Shown here: piece after piece, positions 9,778 to 22,986 of the stretch
Numbering within the stretch: the first letter of the stretch is position 1
How the letters are laid out: the number at the start of each line of letters is the position of its first letter
From: Aphanomyces cochlioides
Taxonomy: Eukaryota > Oomycota > Saprolegniomycetes > Saprolegniales > Verrucalvaceae
NCBI GenBank assembly: GCA_019828595.1
Contig: JAHQRK010000013.1
Location: 2,139,501-2,203,500, forward strand
Length of the DNA stretch: 64,000 bases
Direction: 5' to 3'
Translations under genes and position numbers: made by a program
Notes under the pieces: model-generated
What the model saw: only the letters and a program-made list of their open reading frames with translations
The model's database searches: none
What the model was told of the DNA's origin: nothing

Positions 9778-11128
9778 GTGCGATGTACTCTGGGTCCACT
9801 GACAGTCGTTCTCCACAATATCTATGCGCCGGCAGCCTTCCAAGAACGAGCAAGTTACTTCGAAGAATTGCCACGCGACTTTCCTCCACATGCGCTCCAC
9901 ATTGTTGGAGGAGATTTCAACTGCACTCTCAACAAAGATTTGGATTCGTTGAGACCCAGTACCTCCACCATGGCCGGCACCCTTCAACTGGAACAATGGA
10001 TGCACAGTTTGTCTCTGGTGGATCTGTTTCGCCGTCAAAACCCCGTGGCACGAGCCTTCACAAGTCGCACACTCACCAACCGACTTGACTACATCTTTTG
10101 TTCGTCCACCTTGGCGGGTCTTCGTCATTGGAAGGCGACGCACATGCCACACGTTCCACAGGCTGACCACGTGGCATGTCGTATCATCACAAAGCGTCAA
10201 ACATTGCGCCATGGCTCTGGATCATGGAAAGCTCCAACTTGGCTACTTCGTCTACCACGAGCGGCCGAGATTGTTCATGGATGTCTGGATCGATTTTTGG
10301 ACAAGTCTCCAACATTCCACAATATCTCCAAGGCCTACGACATGCTGGTCAATGATATCCGCTCCCAACTCAAAGAATTCCATTCTCAACGATTGGAGAA
10401 ACAACGTCTGCCGTTGAAGAAGTTAGCTGTGGAGATCGCTTCGCTTTTGCAAATCCCCAACATGCGTCAAGATTCAGTGCTGGTGGATCGAGTGCGAGAC
10501 CTTCAAAAGCAAATTCACGAGCTGCAAGATCGAGACAAGCAGTTTCGTCAAGACCAGGCGTTCCAACTTCACTTGTACAAAGCAGAGCGCTCGTCCAAGT
10601 TCCACTTCATGTCCCCTGTCCCTACCCCCTTGAAGAAGACAGTCTTCAAAGAGTTGGTGGATGTCAATGGAAATGTTGTCTCCAATCAACAAGGCATGTC
10701 TGACGTCCTGGTCGACTACTACAAGGACTTGTTTGCAGCTCCCGAGGTGCAGCGATCTGGAGACGAAGTGTCGTCATTTCTGACCCCATTGACTCGACAC
10801 AAGCAACTGCCAGAGCAAGCCCAGAAAGAGCTGTCGGCTCCCTTGCGCGCCAACGAGTTCTATCATGCTATTCGACACAGCAGTTCGAACTCAGCGCCAG
10901 GTCCCAACGCTCTGCCATTCGAAGTCCTCAAACTTGCACCTCACAAGTGGTCGTTGGTATTGGAGCTGCTATTCACACACCAGCTCCATTCTCACCCTCG
11001 CTTGACTCCCATGCAACTTGTCAGTACGCTGGTGTTGCTGCACAAGAAAGGCCCCAAGTCACAAGCCAAGAACTATCGGCCCATTAGCCTACTCAACACG
11101 GATGTGAAAATCCTGACGAGTATTCTGG
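9778..11128 (+). pseudogene. ORF2 fragment Z'
   Basis: A plus-strand ORF2 piece covering about residues 125-574, from the middle of the endonuclease to the NYRPISLLNTDVKIL motif of the RT. It begins where copy A is truncated and ends at the 3' terminus of copy B. It shares with copy A the rare reading TSRTLTN (others TSPTLTN) and the variant GTGGAGATCG, and has substitutions of its own, for example LLQIPNM. It overlaps piece Z over residues 165-574, so Z and Z' cannot be two halves of one copy split by A. Confidence 0.88.
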
Positions 11129-11274
11129 TTAAATGAGTTGTATTAACCTTATTTTTGAGCAAAGGCCCTAATGACTTACTAATTTGCCTCGTACTGTATA
11201 AATAGAACTTGGAAAACAGAATATGGCAAAGTGGTCATTGAACAGGAGATGAAGTGAGAGAGCCGTTAGCTCAC
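11129..11274 (-). promoter_or_regulatory. 3'UTR of copy B
   Basis: This 146-nt 3'UTR follows the ORF2 stop. Its stop-codon hairpin has arms TGAGTGAGC and GCTCTCTCA in element sense, one mismatch from a perfect stem. The inverted-repeat motif and the terminal TTTAA are intact. Confidence 0.7.
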
Positions 11275-14200
11275 TCATGAAACGACGCTGTCAGGAATGG
11301 CGTGTTGATGTAACCAGGGGTCCGAAGATAGATGCTTGAGCACATTGAATACCTTGGTGTATCCCTTCTTGAGAGGGAGATCAACCAGGAGCTGTTGTAG
11401 ATGTAGCTTGATCAAAGAGGCAGCATGAATGGCAACTTCCATCGGACTCTTCGCTGTGAGGTCGGGTCGAAAGGTGCGATCGGCACGTTGGAGCCATATT
11501 TGATAATACACGCAGGCTCGGACAATCGGCCAGATCTTCAGATAGCCACGGATGTAGTATCCATCGGACGGCTTGGGCGTCTCGTAGAACATTTCCAGAC
11601 ACGTGGACGGAAAGGAACACTCGAGCAGTCGCTGGATTGTCTTGAAGGAATACCAAACAGATTGACCATATCCACAAGAGAACAGGAAATGCTCGTACGT
11701 CTCATTGACACGACAGAAGACACACGTCGGCTTGGGGTCTTGGTACTGAAACAGATATTGCATGGCGTTGGCGCGGAGAAGGGTCTTGAAAATGAACTCT
11801 CCATATCGAGGGAGAATGTGGTCGGGTTGGAGGAAGGCGGCAAGTTGGGTAAGGCGCTTGGGGTCTTCGTAAAAGTTGGATGGCAGGTTGAGATGCTTGG
11901 TAGGAAGAGTGGACGAGCTGACAGCTGGAGAAGCTCTGATCTTAGCCGATTTCGAAGTCGCAAGCGCCAACAAGATCGGACTCGAGTCAGGGTGTATCAT
12001 CCAGTGCCATTCCATCCATTCAGAGCTTGGCGTCGGCAAGTGGAACACGGGAGCATCCTCTTCAGAAACAATCTCAAACAATCGTGATAACTTGGTCACC
12101 AAGATTGAGATCCATTGTTTCGTTGGAGGGACAAAATTGGCTTGGCGGCAGGCACGGTTGATTTTGTCGAACAAGATCGAAGCTGGCCAAACTCGCTGAC
12201 ACGGAGTCAACAAATGCGACAACTTCGTGATGTGAAGCGAAGCCAATACATTGGCTTGGTCTTGCGTCGATGTAGAGCACTGATCGTATAGGTCTTCGAG
12301 TCCAGGCAGATACGAGTTGTGCCAAAGGGGAACATCCAAAGATGAGATGTGATTTGGACAGCCGTACGGAGTCCAGCGGGATTCAAACCAGCTACTCAAT
12401 AAGGCTTTCCACATTGGAGTGATATTGGGATTCTTGTACAGTTGTCTGATGAATGCAGAAGAGCCATTTGCCAAGAGGAGATCTGGGGGGAACCCCATGG
12501 ATGAAAAGCCTTCTCGAGGAGAGTATAGCCCGGCGTAATCCAGGCAGACATGGCAGACTTGCGGGGTGGGGTGGTGATGGCTTGAATGCATCTGATCATG
12601 ACAGAGCGGTTGTGTTGTTGCCATAAAGCAAGTGCATGGTGCAGGCCTAAGCCACCGGACTTCTTCGGCATGAATAGGATCTCCTTTTTGATCAAACGGA
12701 GGCCATGGACAGAGGAGGATGGGTTGATTTCTTCACCATGCATAAATTGAAGCATGGCCTTGTCGATCTTTTTGGCCAGGTCTTTGTCGGCAGGGACAAA
12801 AGCCAGTTGGTACCATAACACAGGCAGACATATGCTGTGCAGGATAGTGACTTTTCCGGCCATGGTTCGAGCCTTGTAGAGCCACAAAGACAAGCGAGCC
12901 ACAAACTTCTCAAACACGTAATTGAAATGTGCCAATGGAGAAAGATTGGGCGCAACCAAGATACCAAGAGCCTTCACGGGACTGTCGGAAGTAACTTGTA
13001 GTGAGGCAAGGTTCCCATTCAACTGGCTGTAGGTCAGAATTTGGGTCTTGTCTACGTTGAGTCGGAAACCAGACTTGTCGCAAAAGGTTTGAACCAATGC
13101 AAGCTGCCGGTGGAGGCACGTCTCATTTGCCGCATAGAGTTGCGAGTCGTCGGCAAAGTAACTCCCAGTGTGGTAGCGATCCCCACACTTGATGCCATAG
13201 TTGGAGTGTTGCCGTAGGAGTTGGCACATCGGTTCCAAAGCGATCACAAACAGAAGTGGCGACAGTGGATCACCTTGCAACACACCGCGTGAGATGTGAA
13301 CTGGCTTGGACAAGAAGCCGTTCACCAAGATGCGAGACTTGCGGCCCGAGTACAGTACGCGAACCATGGCAACAAAGGTTTCGGGAAAGCCATAGTGACG
13401 GAGGACGCGGAGCAAGTACGCGTGGTCCACGCGATCAAAAGCTTTCTCAAAGTCAAGCAGTGCCACCATCGAGGACGGACTGTGTAGTTTGATGTGGTGC
13501 AGCATGTCATCCAGTCGTGCAATATTGGTTTGGATATTGCTTCGACGGATAAAGCCTTGCTGGTCCGGGTGGATGATGTGTCGAATGTGGCGCTGGAGTC
13601 GATAAGCCAGAATACTCGTCAGGATTTTCACATCCGTGTTGAGTAGGCTAATGGGCCGATAGTTCTTGGCTTGTGACTTGGGGCCTTTCTTGTGCAGCAA
13701 CACCAGCGTACTGACAAGTTGCATGGGAGTCAAGCGAGGGTGAGAATGGAGCTGGTGTGTGAATAGCAGCTCCAATACCAACGACCACTTGTGAGGTGCA
13801 AGTTTGAGGACTTCGAATGGCAGAGCGTTGGGACCTGGCGCTGAGTTCGAACTGCTGTGTCGAATAGCATGATAGAACTCGTTGGCGCGCAAGGGAGCCG
13901 ACAGCTCTTTCTGGGCTTGCTCTGGCAGTTGCTTGTGTCGAGTCAATGGGGTCAGAAATGACGACACTTCGTCTCCAGATCGCTGCACCTCGGGAGCTGC
14001 AAACAAGTCCTTGTAGTAGTCGACCAGGACGTCAGACATGCCTTGTTGATTGGAGACAACATTTCCATTGACATCCACCAACTCTTTGAAGACTGTCTTC
14101 TTCAAGGGGGTAGGGACAGGGGACATGAAGTGGAACTTGGACGAGCGCTCTGCTTTGTACAAGTGAAGTTGGAACGCCTGGTCTTGACGAAACTGCTTGT

Positions 14201-15329
14201 CTCGATCTTGCAGCTCGTGAATTTGCTTTTGAAGGTCTCGCACTCGATCCACCAGCACTGAATCTTGACGCATGTTGGGGACTTGCAAAAGCGAAGCGAT
14301 CTCGACAGCTAACTTCTTCAACGGCAGACGTTGTTTCTCCAATCGTTGAGAATGGAATTCTTTGAGTTGGGAGCGGATATCATTGACCAGTATGTCGTAG
14401 GCCTTGGAGATATTGTGGAATGTTGGAGACTTGTCCAAAAATCGATCCAGACATCCATGAACAATCTCGGCCGCTCGTGGTAGACGAAGTAGCCAAGTTG
14501 GAGCTTTCCATGATCCAGAGCCATGGCGCAATGTTTGACGCTTTGTGATGATACGACAAGCCACGTGGTCAGCCTGTGGAACGTGTGGCATGTGCGTCGC
14601 CTTCCAATGACGAAGACCCGCCAAGGTGGACGAACAAAAGATGTAGTCAAGTCGGTTGGTGAGTGTGGGACTTGTGAAGGCTCGTGCCACGGGGTTTTGA
14701 CGGCGAAACAGATCCACCAGAGACAAACTGTGCATCCATTGTTCCAGTTGAAGGGTGCCGGCCATGGTGGAGGTACTGGGTCTCAACGAATCCAAATCTT
14801 TGTTGAGAGTGCAGTTGAAATCTCCTCCAACAATGTGGAGCGCATGTGGAGGAAAGTCGCGTGGCAATTCTTCGAAGTAACTTGCTCGTTCTTGGAAGGC
14901 TGCCGGCGCATAGATATTGTGGAGAACGACTGTCAGTGGACCCAGAGTACATCGCACTTGTAGATAACGACCACGAAGCACTGGGTTGTCATGAGGGACT
15001 TGAGTGGCGTTCTTCAAAGGAGAGTGAGGATGTATCAACGTAGCCAGACCTCCAGTGGCTGGCGACGTGGATACTTCAGGGTAAATAGGCTCTTCAAAGA
15101 ACAAAGAGCCTTCGTGGTTTGTGATGCGTTGCCAATGGAACGCAACACGGTCGTGGAGACTTGGCGTGCGGAAACGGGTTTCTTGGATAAAGGAAACGTC
15201 GTGAACACTTGATAGTTTGTCGAGGATGTACCGATGACTGTTGGAGAAGCCATTGGTGTTGAGGGAGATGATTTGTGGGTCCCAGTCCACGAGTTCAGTT
15301 GGGACATCGGAGAAGTTGTTGTCACTCAT
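11275..15329 (-). pseudogene. ORF2 of copy B, 1-nt frameshift
   Basis: Full-span ORF2 (ATG 15329, stop at 11275), 4,055 nt instead of 4,056. A single base is missing at about 12484, where GATCTCGGGGGG in intact copies reads GATCTGGGGGG. The frame changes near residue 949, after the RT domain and before the CCHC motif. The endonuclease and RT catalytic motifs remain in one open frame from the ATG. Confidence 0.93.
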
Positions 15330-15407
15330 CACGAGTACAGATGAAAATGAGTAGAATGGAGGGGTGAGAGGGGAGGTTGAAATGGATTGAAGCAGGGGAT
15401 AGAAGCC

Positions 15408-17078
15408 TTAGAGTTGATCGTCCTCCAAATCGAGGGGATCAATTTCGTCGGCGTTCATGGAGTGGTGAGCTTTGCTGCAGAGCTCGTCGATGTGGTAATT
15501 GTTGGTGATGCTTTTGAGCATCGAGATGGCCGACAAGACGGGAGCCGGCAAAGTGAACTTCTCGAGATTGTCGCTGAAGTTTTCGATCAAAGCAAACAGC
15601 GACCAGTCCGTCAAGCAGTTGGTGTCAGGCAATCTTGTTGCTTCTTGGTTCAATAGAACAGTCAGTGCCTCCGAGTTTGTGTAGAGGTCTGGGGCCCGAT
15701 TTGAGAGGAATAAGTCAATCGTAGCAAGTGCAAAGAGGATGCGCTTGATCTCTGGTATGTCCGTGGTCAATTCTTCCAAGATTTCTGACGGGTGAATCTT
15801 GTATTGAGCCATGAAGTTGACGTGATGTTTGTAGTTGTGAGGCTTGCCTTGAGCTTTTAACAAAGCCATCTTGCGCTCAATAGTCTTGGTTGCAACAAGT
15901 GACTGAAACAAACTGAGGTCTTCATCTTGTGCGTACATAGCATGTGCAACGAGCTGAGGATCGTCTCGCAAAATGCGTTGACATTCGGTGATACTGCCTT
16001 CGACTTTCTTGTCTCGAATGATCTTCTTCGCCAATTCGAGGTGGGCTGCAGCAGACTTGTTAAGTCGTTGTTTCTTCGCTTTGCCTTTGGTCTTTTTCGG
16101 GCGTGGCGTACTTGAATCGTCCAATACAATTCGAGGCACTGCAAAGTCTTCAAACGAGAGTTCCACGTCGTCTTCTTCGAGGATATGAAAACGGTTGGAT
16201 GTCGGCAGGGGATCCAAACGTGGGGACGAAGGCAAAGTACGTTTTGGAGCTGGTCCAGACCGGTAGCCCGTTACCAATTGAAGGTCCAGCGAGTTCTTGG
16301 GCTGCTCACTTGGTGGAGCAAGAGCGGGCGATTCGTTGGTAGACATTTCCACATCTTCTTGTTGTTTGTCTTGTCCATTGTTGTTAGGGGGATCGCTGTC
16401 ACCAGACATATCGACATCAGAGCCATGAGAAGGAGCTGTTGGCTGTGGTTGTTCATCTTGACCATCTCCAGATGCCTCAGTTGAGTCGGCCTTGCCTTCC
16501 GCATTTGTTCCAGGGTCTTGATCATGATCGTCTCCATCATGTTCAGGTTCTTTTTCTCCTGATGGAGGAGATTTTGCCGCTGCCTTGGCCGCTTTTGCCT
16601 TCGCTTTTTCAGCCTTGGCCTCTGCACGTCGTGAAACAATCGACGGAGGCAATGTCTTGTTCAGAGCAGCGATCTTGTGCTGAAACACGACGACAAAAGG
16701 CTGACCCGACGGATCCGTAATGGTGATTTCGCGTAGTGCGTCGCCGGATTTTGGCACCAACACTGCAGGAGGCGCAGACGACTTGAAAATGACTCTCAAA
16801 TGCGGCGACTTGATGTTCTGACCAGCAGTAGGGTTGAATGCTGCTATCACTGACTTGGTCAATGCAGCCATTTTCTTGACAATCGCCTTGGCCATCGAAG
16901 GGTGACTGACCTTGTTGAACGTAACGTAGTAGTTGTTGCCATAACGCGAGTACTTGGGAACCAGGAAGTCTTTGCCACCAAGTCGAAACGTTGTGCCTCC
17001 CATTTCCACGCACGTAGACAAGTTGTAACTTGAGATCACAATGGTCTGTGGGTTGTTCTTGTGGATCAAAATGTTCGG
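15408..17078 (-). pseudogene. ORF1 fragment of copy B
   Basis: ORF1 residues about 457-1012, open throughout and lacking the first 456 codons. It retains the RRM-like-looking segment, the Ala/Lys helix and the helical C-terminus. Lys464 is replaced by Asn. The break coincides exactly with the 3' end of copy C at 17079. Confidence 0.9.
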
Positions 17079-17224
17079 TTAAATGAGTTGTATTAACCTT
17101 ATTTTTGAGCAAAGGCCCTAATGACTTACTAATTTGCCTCGTACTGTATAAATAGAACTTGGAAAACAGAATATGGCAAAGTGGTCATTGAACAGGAGAT
17201 GAAGTGAGAGAGCCGTTAGCTCAC
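17079..17224 (-). promoter_or_regulatory. 3'UTR of copy C
   Basis: A 146-nt 3'UTR of the same type as copy B's, including the one-mismatch hairpin, the GTACGAGGCAAATT motif and terminus TTTAA. Confidence 0.7.
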
Positions 17225-20200
17225 TCATGAAACGACGCTGTCAGGAATGGCGTGTTGATGTAACCAGGGGTCCGAAGATAGATGCTTGAGCACATTGAAT
17301 ACCTTGGTGTATCCCTTCTTGAGAGGGAGATCAACCAGGAGCTGTTGTAGATGTAGCTTGATCAAAGAGGCAGCATGAATGGCAACTTCCATCGGACTCT
17401 TCGCTGTGAGGTCGGGTCGAAAGGTGCGATCGGCACGTTGGAGCCATATTTGATAATACACGCAGGCTCGGACAATCGGCCAGATCTTCAGATAGCCACG
17501 GATGTAGTATCCATCGGACGGCTTGGGCGTCTCGTAGAACATTTCCAGACACGTGGACGGAAAGGAACACTCGAGCAGTCGCTGGATTGTCTTGAAGGAA
17601 TACCAAACAGATTGACCATATCCACAAGAGAACAGGAAATGCTCGTACGTCTCATTGACACGACAGAAGACACACGTCGGCTTGGGGTCTTGGTACTGAA
17701 ACAGATATTGCATGGCGTTGGCGCGGAGAAGGGTCTTGAAAATGAACTCTCCATATCGAGGGAGAATGTGGTCGGGTTGGAGGAAGGCGGCAAGTTGGGT
17801 AAGGCGCTTGGGGTCTTCGTAAAAGTTGGATGGCAGGTTGAGATGCTTGGTAGGAAGAATGGACGAGCTGACAGCTGGAGAAGCTCTGATCTTAGCCGAT
17901 TTCGAAGTCGCAAGCGCCAACAAGATCGGACTCGAGTCAGGGTGTATCATCCAGTGCCATTCCATCCATTCAGAGCTTGGCGTCGGCAAGTGGAACACGG
18001 GAGCATCCTCTTCAGAAACAATCTCAAACAATCGTGATAACTTGGTCACCAAGATTGAGATCCATTGTTTCGTTGGAGGGACAAAATTGGCTTGGCGGCA
18101 GGCACGGTTGATTTTGTCGAACAAGATCGAAGCTGGCCAAACTCGCTGACACGGAGTCAACAAATGCGACAACTTCGTGATGTGAAGCGAAGCCAATACA
18201 TTGGCTTGGTCTTGCGTCGATGTAGAGCACTGATCGTATAGGTCTTCGAGTCCAGGCAGATACGAGTTGTGCCAAAGGGGAACATCCAAAGATGAGATGT
18301 GATTTGGACAGCCGTACGGAGTCCAGCGGGATTCAAACCAGCTACTCAATAAGGCTTTCCACATTGGAGTGATATTGGGATTCTTGTACAGTTGTCTGAT
18401 GAATGCAGAAGAGCCATTTGCCAAGAGGAGATCGGGGGGAACCCCATGGATGAAAAGCCTTCTCGAGGAGAGTATAGCCCGGCGTAATCCAGGCAGACAT
18501 GGCAGACTTGCGGGGTGGGGTGGTGATGGCTTGAATGCATCTGATCATGACAGAGCGGTTGTGTTGTTGCCATAAAGCAAGTGCATGGTGCAGGCCTAAG
18601 CCACCGGACTTCTTCGGCATGAATAGGATCTCCTTTTTGATCAAACGGAGGCCATGGACAGAGGAGGATGGGTTGATTTCTTCACCATGCATAAATTGAA
18701 GCATGGCCTTGTCGATCTTTTTGGCCAGGTCTTTGTCGGCAGGGACAAAAGCCAGTTGGTACCATAACACAGGCAGACATATGCTGTGCAGGATAGTGAC
18801 TTTTCCGGCCATGGTTCGAGCCTTGTAGAGCCACAAAGACAAGCGAGCCACAAACTTCTCAAACACGTAATTGAAATGTGCCAATGGAGAAAGATTGGGC
18901 GCAACCAAGATACCAAGAGCCTTCACGGGACTGTCGGAAGTAACTTGTAGTGAGGCAAGGTTCCCATTCAACTGGCTGTAGGTCAGAATTTGGGTCTTGT
19001 CTACGTTGAGTCGGAAACCAGACTTGTCGCAAAAGGTTTGAACCAATGCAAGCTGCCGGTGGAGGCACGTCTCATTTGCCGCATAGAGTTGCGAGTCGTC
19101 GGCAAAGTAACTCCCAGTGTGGTAGCGATCCCCACACTTGATGCCATAGTTGGAGTGTTGCCGTAGGAGTTGGCACATCGGTTCCAAAGCGATCACAAAC
19201 AGAAGTGGCGACAGTGGATCACCTTGCAACACACCGCGTGAGATGTGAACTGGCTTGGACAAGAAGCCGTTCACCAAGATGCGAGACTTGCGGCCCGAGT
19301 ACAGTACGCGAACCATGGCAACAAAGGTTTCGGGAAAGCCATAGTGACGGAGGACGCGGAGCAAGTACGCGTGGTCCACGCGATCAAAAGCTTTCTCAAA
19401 GTCAAGCAGTGCCACCATCGAGGACGGACTGTGTAGTTTGATGTGGTGCAGCATGTCATCCAGTCGTGCAATATTGGTTTGGATATTGCTTCGACGGATA
19501 AAGCCTTGCTGGTCCGGGTGGATGATGTGTCGAATGTGGCGCTGGAGTCGATAAGCCAGAATACTCGTCAGGATTTTCACATCCGTGTTGAGTAGGCTAA
19601 TGGGCCGATAGTTCTTGGCTTGTGACTTGGGGCCTTTCTTGTGCAGCAACACCAGCGTACTGACAAGTTGCATGGGAGTCAAGCGAGGGTGAGAATGGAG
19701 CTGGTGTGTGAATAGCAGCTCCAATACCAACGACCACTTGTGAGGTGCAAGTTTGAGGACTTCGAATGGCAGAGCGTTGGGACCTGGCGCTGAGTTCGAA
19801 CTGCTGTGTCGAATAGCATGATAGAACTCGTTGGCGCGCAAGGGAGCCGACAGCTCTTTCTGGGCTTGCTCTGGCAGTTGCTTGTGTCGAGTCAATGGGG
19901 TCAGAAATGACGACACTTCGTCTCCAGATCGCTGCACCTCGGGAGCTGCAAACAAGTCCTTGTAGTAGTCGACCAGGACGTCAGACATGCCTTGTTGATT
20001 GGAGACAACATTTCCATTGACATCCACCAACTCTTTGAAGACTGTCTTCTTCAAGGGGGTAGGGACAGGGGACATGAAGTGGAACTTGGACGAGCGCTCT
20101 GCTTTGTACAAGTGAAGTTGGAACGCCTGGTCTTGACGAAACTGCTTGTCTCGATCTTGCAGCTCGTGAATTTGCTTTTGAAGGTCTCGCACTCGATCCA

Positions 20201-21278
20201 CCAGCACTGAATCTTGACGCATGTTGGGGACTTGCAAAAGCGAAGCGATCTCGACAGCTAACTTCTTCAACGGCAGACGTTGTTTCTCCAATCGTTGAGA
20301 ATGGAATTCTTTGAGTTGGGAGCGGATATCATTGACCAGTATGTCGTAGGCCTTGGAGATATTGTGGAATGTTGGAGACTTGTCCAAAAATCGATCCAGA
20401 CATCCATGAACAATCTCGGCCGCTCGTGGTAGACGAAGTAGCCAAGTTGGAGCTTTCCATGATCCAGAGCCATGGCGCAATGTTTGACGCTTTGTGATGA
20501 TACGACAAGCCACGTGGTCAGCCTGTGGAACGTGTGGCATGTGCGTCGCCTTCCAATGACGAAGACCCGCCAAGGTGGACGAACAAAATATGTAGTCGAG
20601 TCGGTTGGTGAGTGTGGGACTTGTGAAGGTTCTTGCCACGGGGTTTTGACGGCGAAACAGATCCACCAGAGACAAACTGTGCATCCATTGTTCCAGTTGA
20701 AGGGTGCCGGCCATGGTGGAGGTACTGGGTCTCAACGAATCCAAATCTTTGTTGAGAGTGCAGTTGAAATCTCCTCCAACAATGTGGAGCGCATGTGGAG
20801 GAAAGTCGCGTGGCAATTCTTCGAAGTAACTTGCTCGTTCTTGGAAGGCTGCCGGCGCATAGATATTGTGGAGAACGACTGTCAGTGGACCCAGAGTACA
20901 TCGCACTTGTAGATAACGACCACGAAGCACTGGGTTGTCATGAGGGACTTGAGTGGCGTTCTTCAAAGGAGAGTGAGGATGTATCAACGTAGCCAGACCT
21001 CCAGTGGCTGGCGACGTGGATACTTCAGGGTAAATAGGCTCTTCAAAGAACAAAGAGCCTTCGTGGTTTGTGATGCGTTGCCAATGGAACGCAACACGGT
21101 CGTGGAGACTTGGCGTGCGGAAACGGGTTTCTTGGATAAAGGAAACGTCGTGAACACTTGATAGTTTGTCGAGGATGTACCGATGACTGTTGGAGAAGCC
21201 ATTGGTGTTGAGGGAGATGATTTGTGGGTCCCAGTCCACGAGTTCAGTTGGGACATCGGAGAAGTTGTTGTCAATCAT
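17225..21278 (-). pseudogene. ORF2 of copy C, 2-nt frameshift
   Basis: ORF2 from ATG 21278 (MIDNN) to the stop at 17225, 4,054 nt. Two bases are missing at about 18433 (GATCGGGGGG instead of GATCTCGGGGGG), the same deletion as in copy J and at the same place as copy B's 1-nt loss. The endonuclease and RT parts stay in one frame, and the C-terminal part with the CCHC motif is in another. Confidence 0.93.
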
Positions 21279-21356
21279 CACGAGTACAGATGAAAATGAG
21301 TAGAATGGAGGGGTCAGAGGGGAGGTTGAAATGGATTGAAGCAGGGGATAGAAGCC

Positions 21357-22840
21357 TTAGAGTTGATCGTCCTCCAAATCGAGGGGATCAATTTCGTCGG
21401 CGTTCATGGAGTGGTGAGCTTTGCTGCAGAGCTCGTCGATGTGGTAATTGTTGGTGATGCTTTTGAGCATCGAGATGGCCGACAAGACGGGAGCCGGCAA
21501 AGTGAACTTCTCGAGATTGTCGCTGAAGTTTTCGATCAAAGCAAACAGCGACCAGTCCGTCAAGCAGTTGGTGTCAGGCAATCTTGTTGCTTCTTGGTTC
21601 AATAGAACAGTCAGTGCCTCCGAGTTTGTGTAGAGGTCTGGGGCCCGATTTGAGAGGAATAAGTCAATCGTAGCAAGTGCAAAGAGGATGCGCTTGATCT
21701 CTGGTATGTCCGTGGTCAATTCTTCCAAGATTTCTGACGGGTGAATCTTGTATTGAGCCATGAAGTTGACGTGATGTTTGTAGTTGTGAGGCTTGCCTTG
21801 AGCTTTTAACAAAGCCATCTTGCGCTCAATAGTCTTGGTTGCAACAAGTGACTGAAACAAACTGAGGTCTTCATCTTGTGCGTACATAGCATGTGCAACG
21901 AGCTGAGGATCATCTCGCAAGATGCGTTGACATTCGGTGATACTGCCTTCGACTTTCTTGTCTCGAATGATCTTCTTCGCCAATTCGAGGTGGGCTGCAG
22001 CAGACTTGTTAAGTCGTTGTTTCTTCGCTTTGCCTTTGGTCTTTTTCGGGCGTGGCGCACTTGAATCTTCCAATACAATTCGAGGCACTGCAAAGTCTTC
22101 AAACGAGAGTTCCACGTCGTCTTCTTCGAGGATATGAAAACGGTTGGATGTCGGCAGGGGATCCAAACGTGGGGACGAAGGCAAAGTACGTTTTGGAGCT
22201 GGTCCAGACCGGTAGCCCGTTACCAATTGAAGGTCCAGCGAGTTCTTGGGCTGCTCACTTGGTGGAGCAAGAGCGGGCGATTCGTTGGTAGACATTTCCA
22301 CATCTTCTTGTTGTTTGTCTTGTCCATTGTTGTTAGGGGGATCGCTGTCACCAGACATATCGACATCAGAGCCATGAGAAGGAGCTGTTGGCTGTGGTTG
22401 TTCATCTTGACCATCTCCAGATGCCTCAGTTGAGTCGGCCTTGCCTTCCGCATTTGTTCCAGGGTCTTGATCATGATCGTCTCCATCATGTTCAGGTTCT
22501 TTTTCTCCTGATGGAGGAGATTTTGCCGCTGCCTTGGCCGCTTTTGCCTTCGCTTTTTCAGCCTTGGCCTCTGCACGTCGTGAAACAATCGACGGAGGCA
22601 ATGTCTTGTTCAGAGCAGCGATCTTGTGCTGAAACACGACGACAAAAGGCTGACCCGACGGATCCGTAATGGTGATTTCGCGTAGTGCGTCGCCGGATTT
22701 TGGCACCAACACTGCAGGAGGCGCAGGCGACTTGAAAATGACTCTCAAATGCGGCGACTTGATGTTCTGACCAGCAGTAGGGTTGAATGCTGCTATCACT
22801 GACTTGGTCAATGCAGCCATTTTCTTGACAATTGCCTTGG
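21357..22840 (-). pseudogene. ORF1 fragment of copy C
   Basis: ORF1 residues about 520-1012 (from KAIVKKM), open to the normal stop. Upstream it reads without a stop into the inserted 3' end of copy D. It lacks the N-terminal half. Confidence 0.9.
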
Positions 22841-22986
22841 TTAAATGAGTTGTATTAACCTTATTTTTGAGCAAAGGCCCTAATGACTTACTAATTTGCC
22901 TCGTACTGTATAAATAGAACTTGGAAAACAGAATATGGCAAAGTGGTCATTGAACAGGAGATGAAGTGGTGAGCCGTCATGCTCAC
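22841..22986 (-). promoter_or_regulatory. 3'UTR of copy D
   Basis: A 146-nt 3'UTR with a rearranged stop-codon hairpin. On the plus strand the arms read GTGAGC and GCTCAC around CGTCAT, so pairing is kept although the sequence differs from the other copies. The leader-complementary motif and the terminus are unchanged. Confidence 0.7.

Larger units (their letters stand above)
11129..17078 (-). mobile_element. LINE copy B, 5'-truncated
   Basis: First member of the head-to-tail run B-F. The 3' terminus lies at 11129, after target GG at 11127-11128 within Z'. It is cut in ORF1 at 17078, where the 3' terminus of copy C follows directly. It belongs to the MSDNN subfamily with copy A. Its ORF1 shares the DDSSTP allele with copy J. 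Confidence 0.92.
17079..22840 (-). mobile_element. LINE copy C, 5'-truncated
   Basis: The 3' terminus at 17079 follows target GG (17077-17078) in copy B's ORF1; uninterrupted copies read TTCGGAAATT there. The copy is cut in ORF1 at 22840, where the 3' end of copy D follows. The expected 5' remainder of B is not found to the right of C. Confidence 0.92.

Noticed and set aside
9196..10212. A 338-codon frame joining ORF1 C-terminus to unrelated upstream residues
   Set aside because: The upstream part is antisense of ORF2 piece Z' read by chance across the A/Z' junction.
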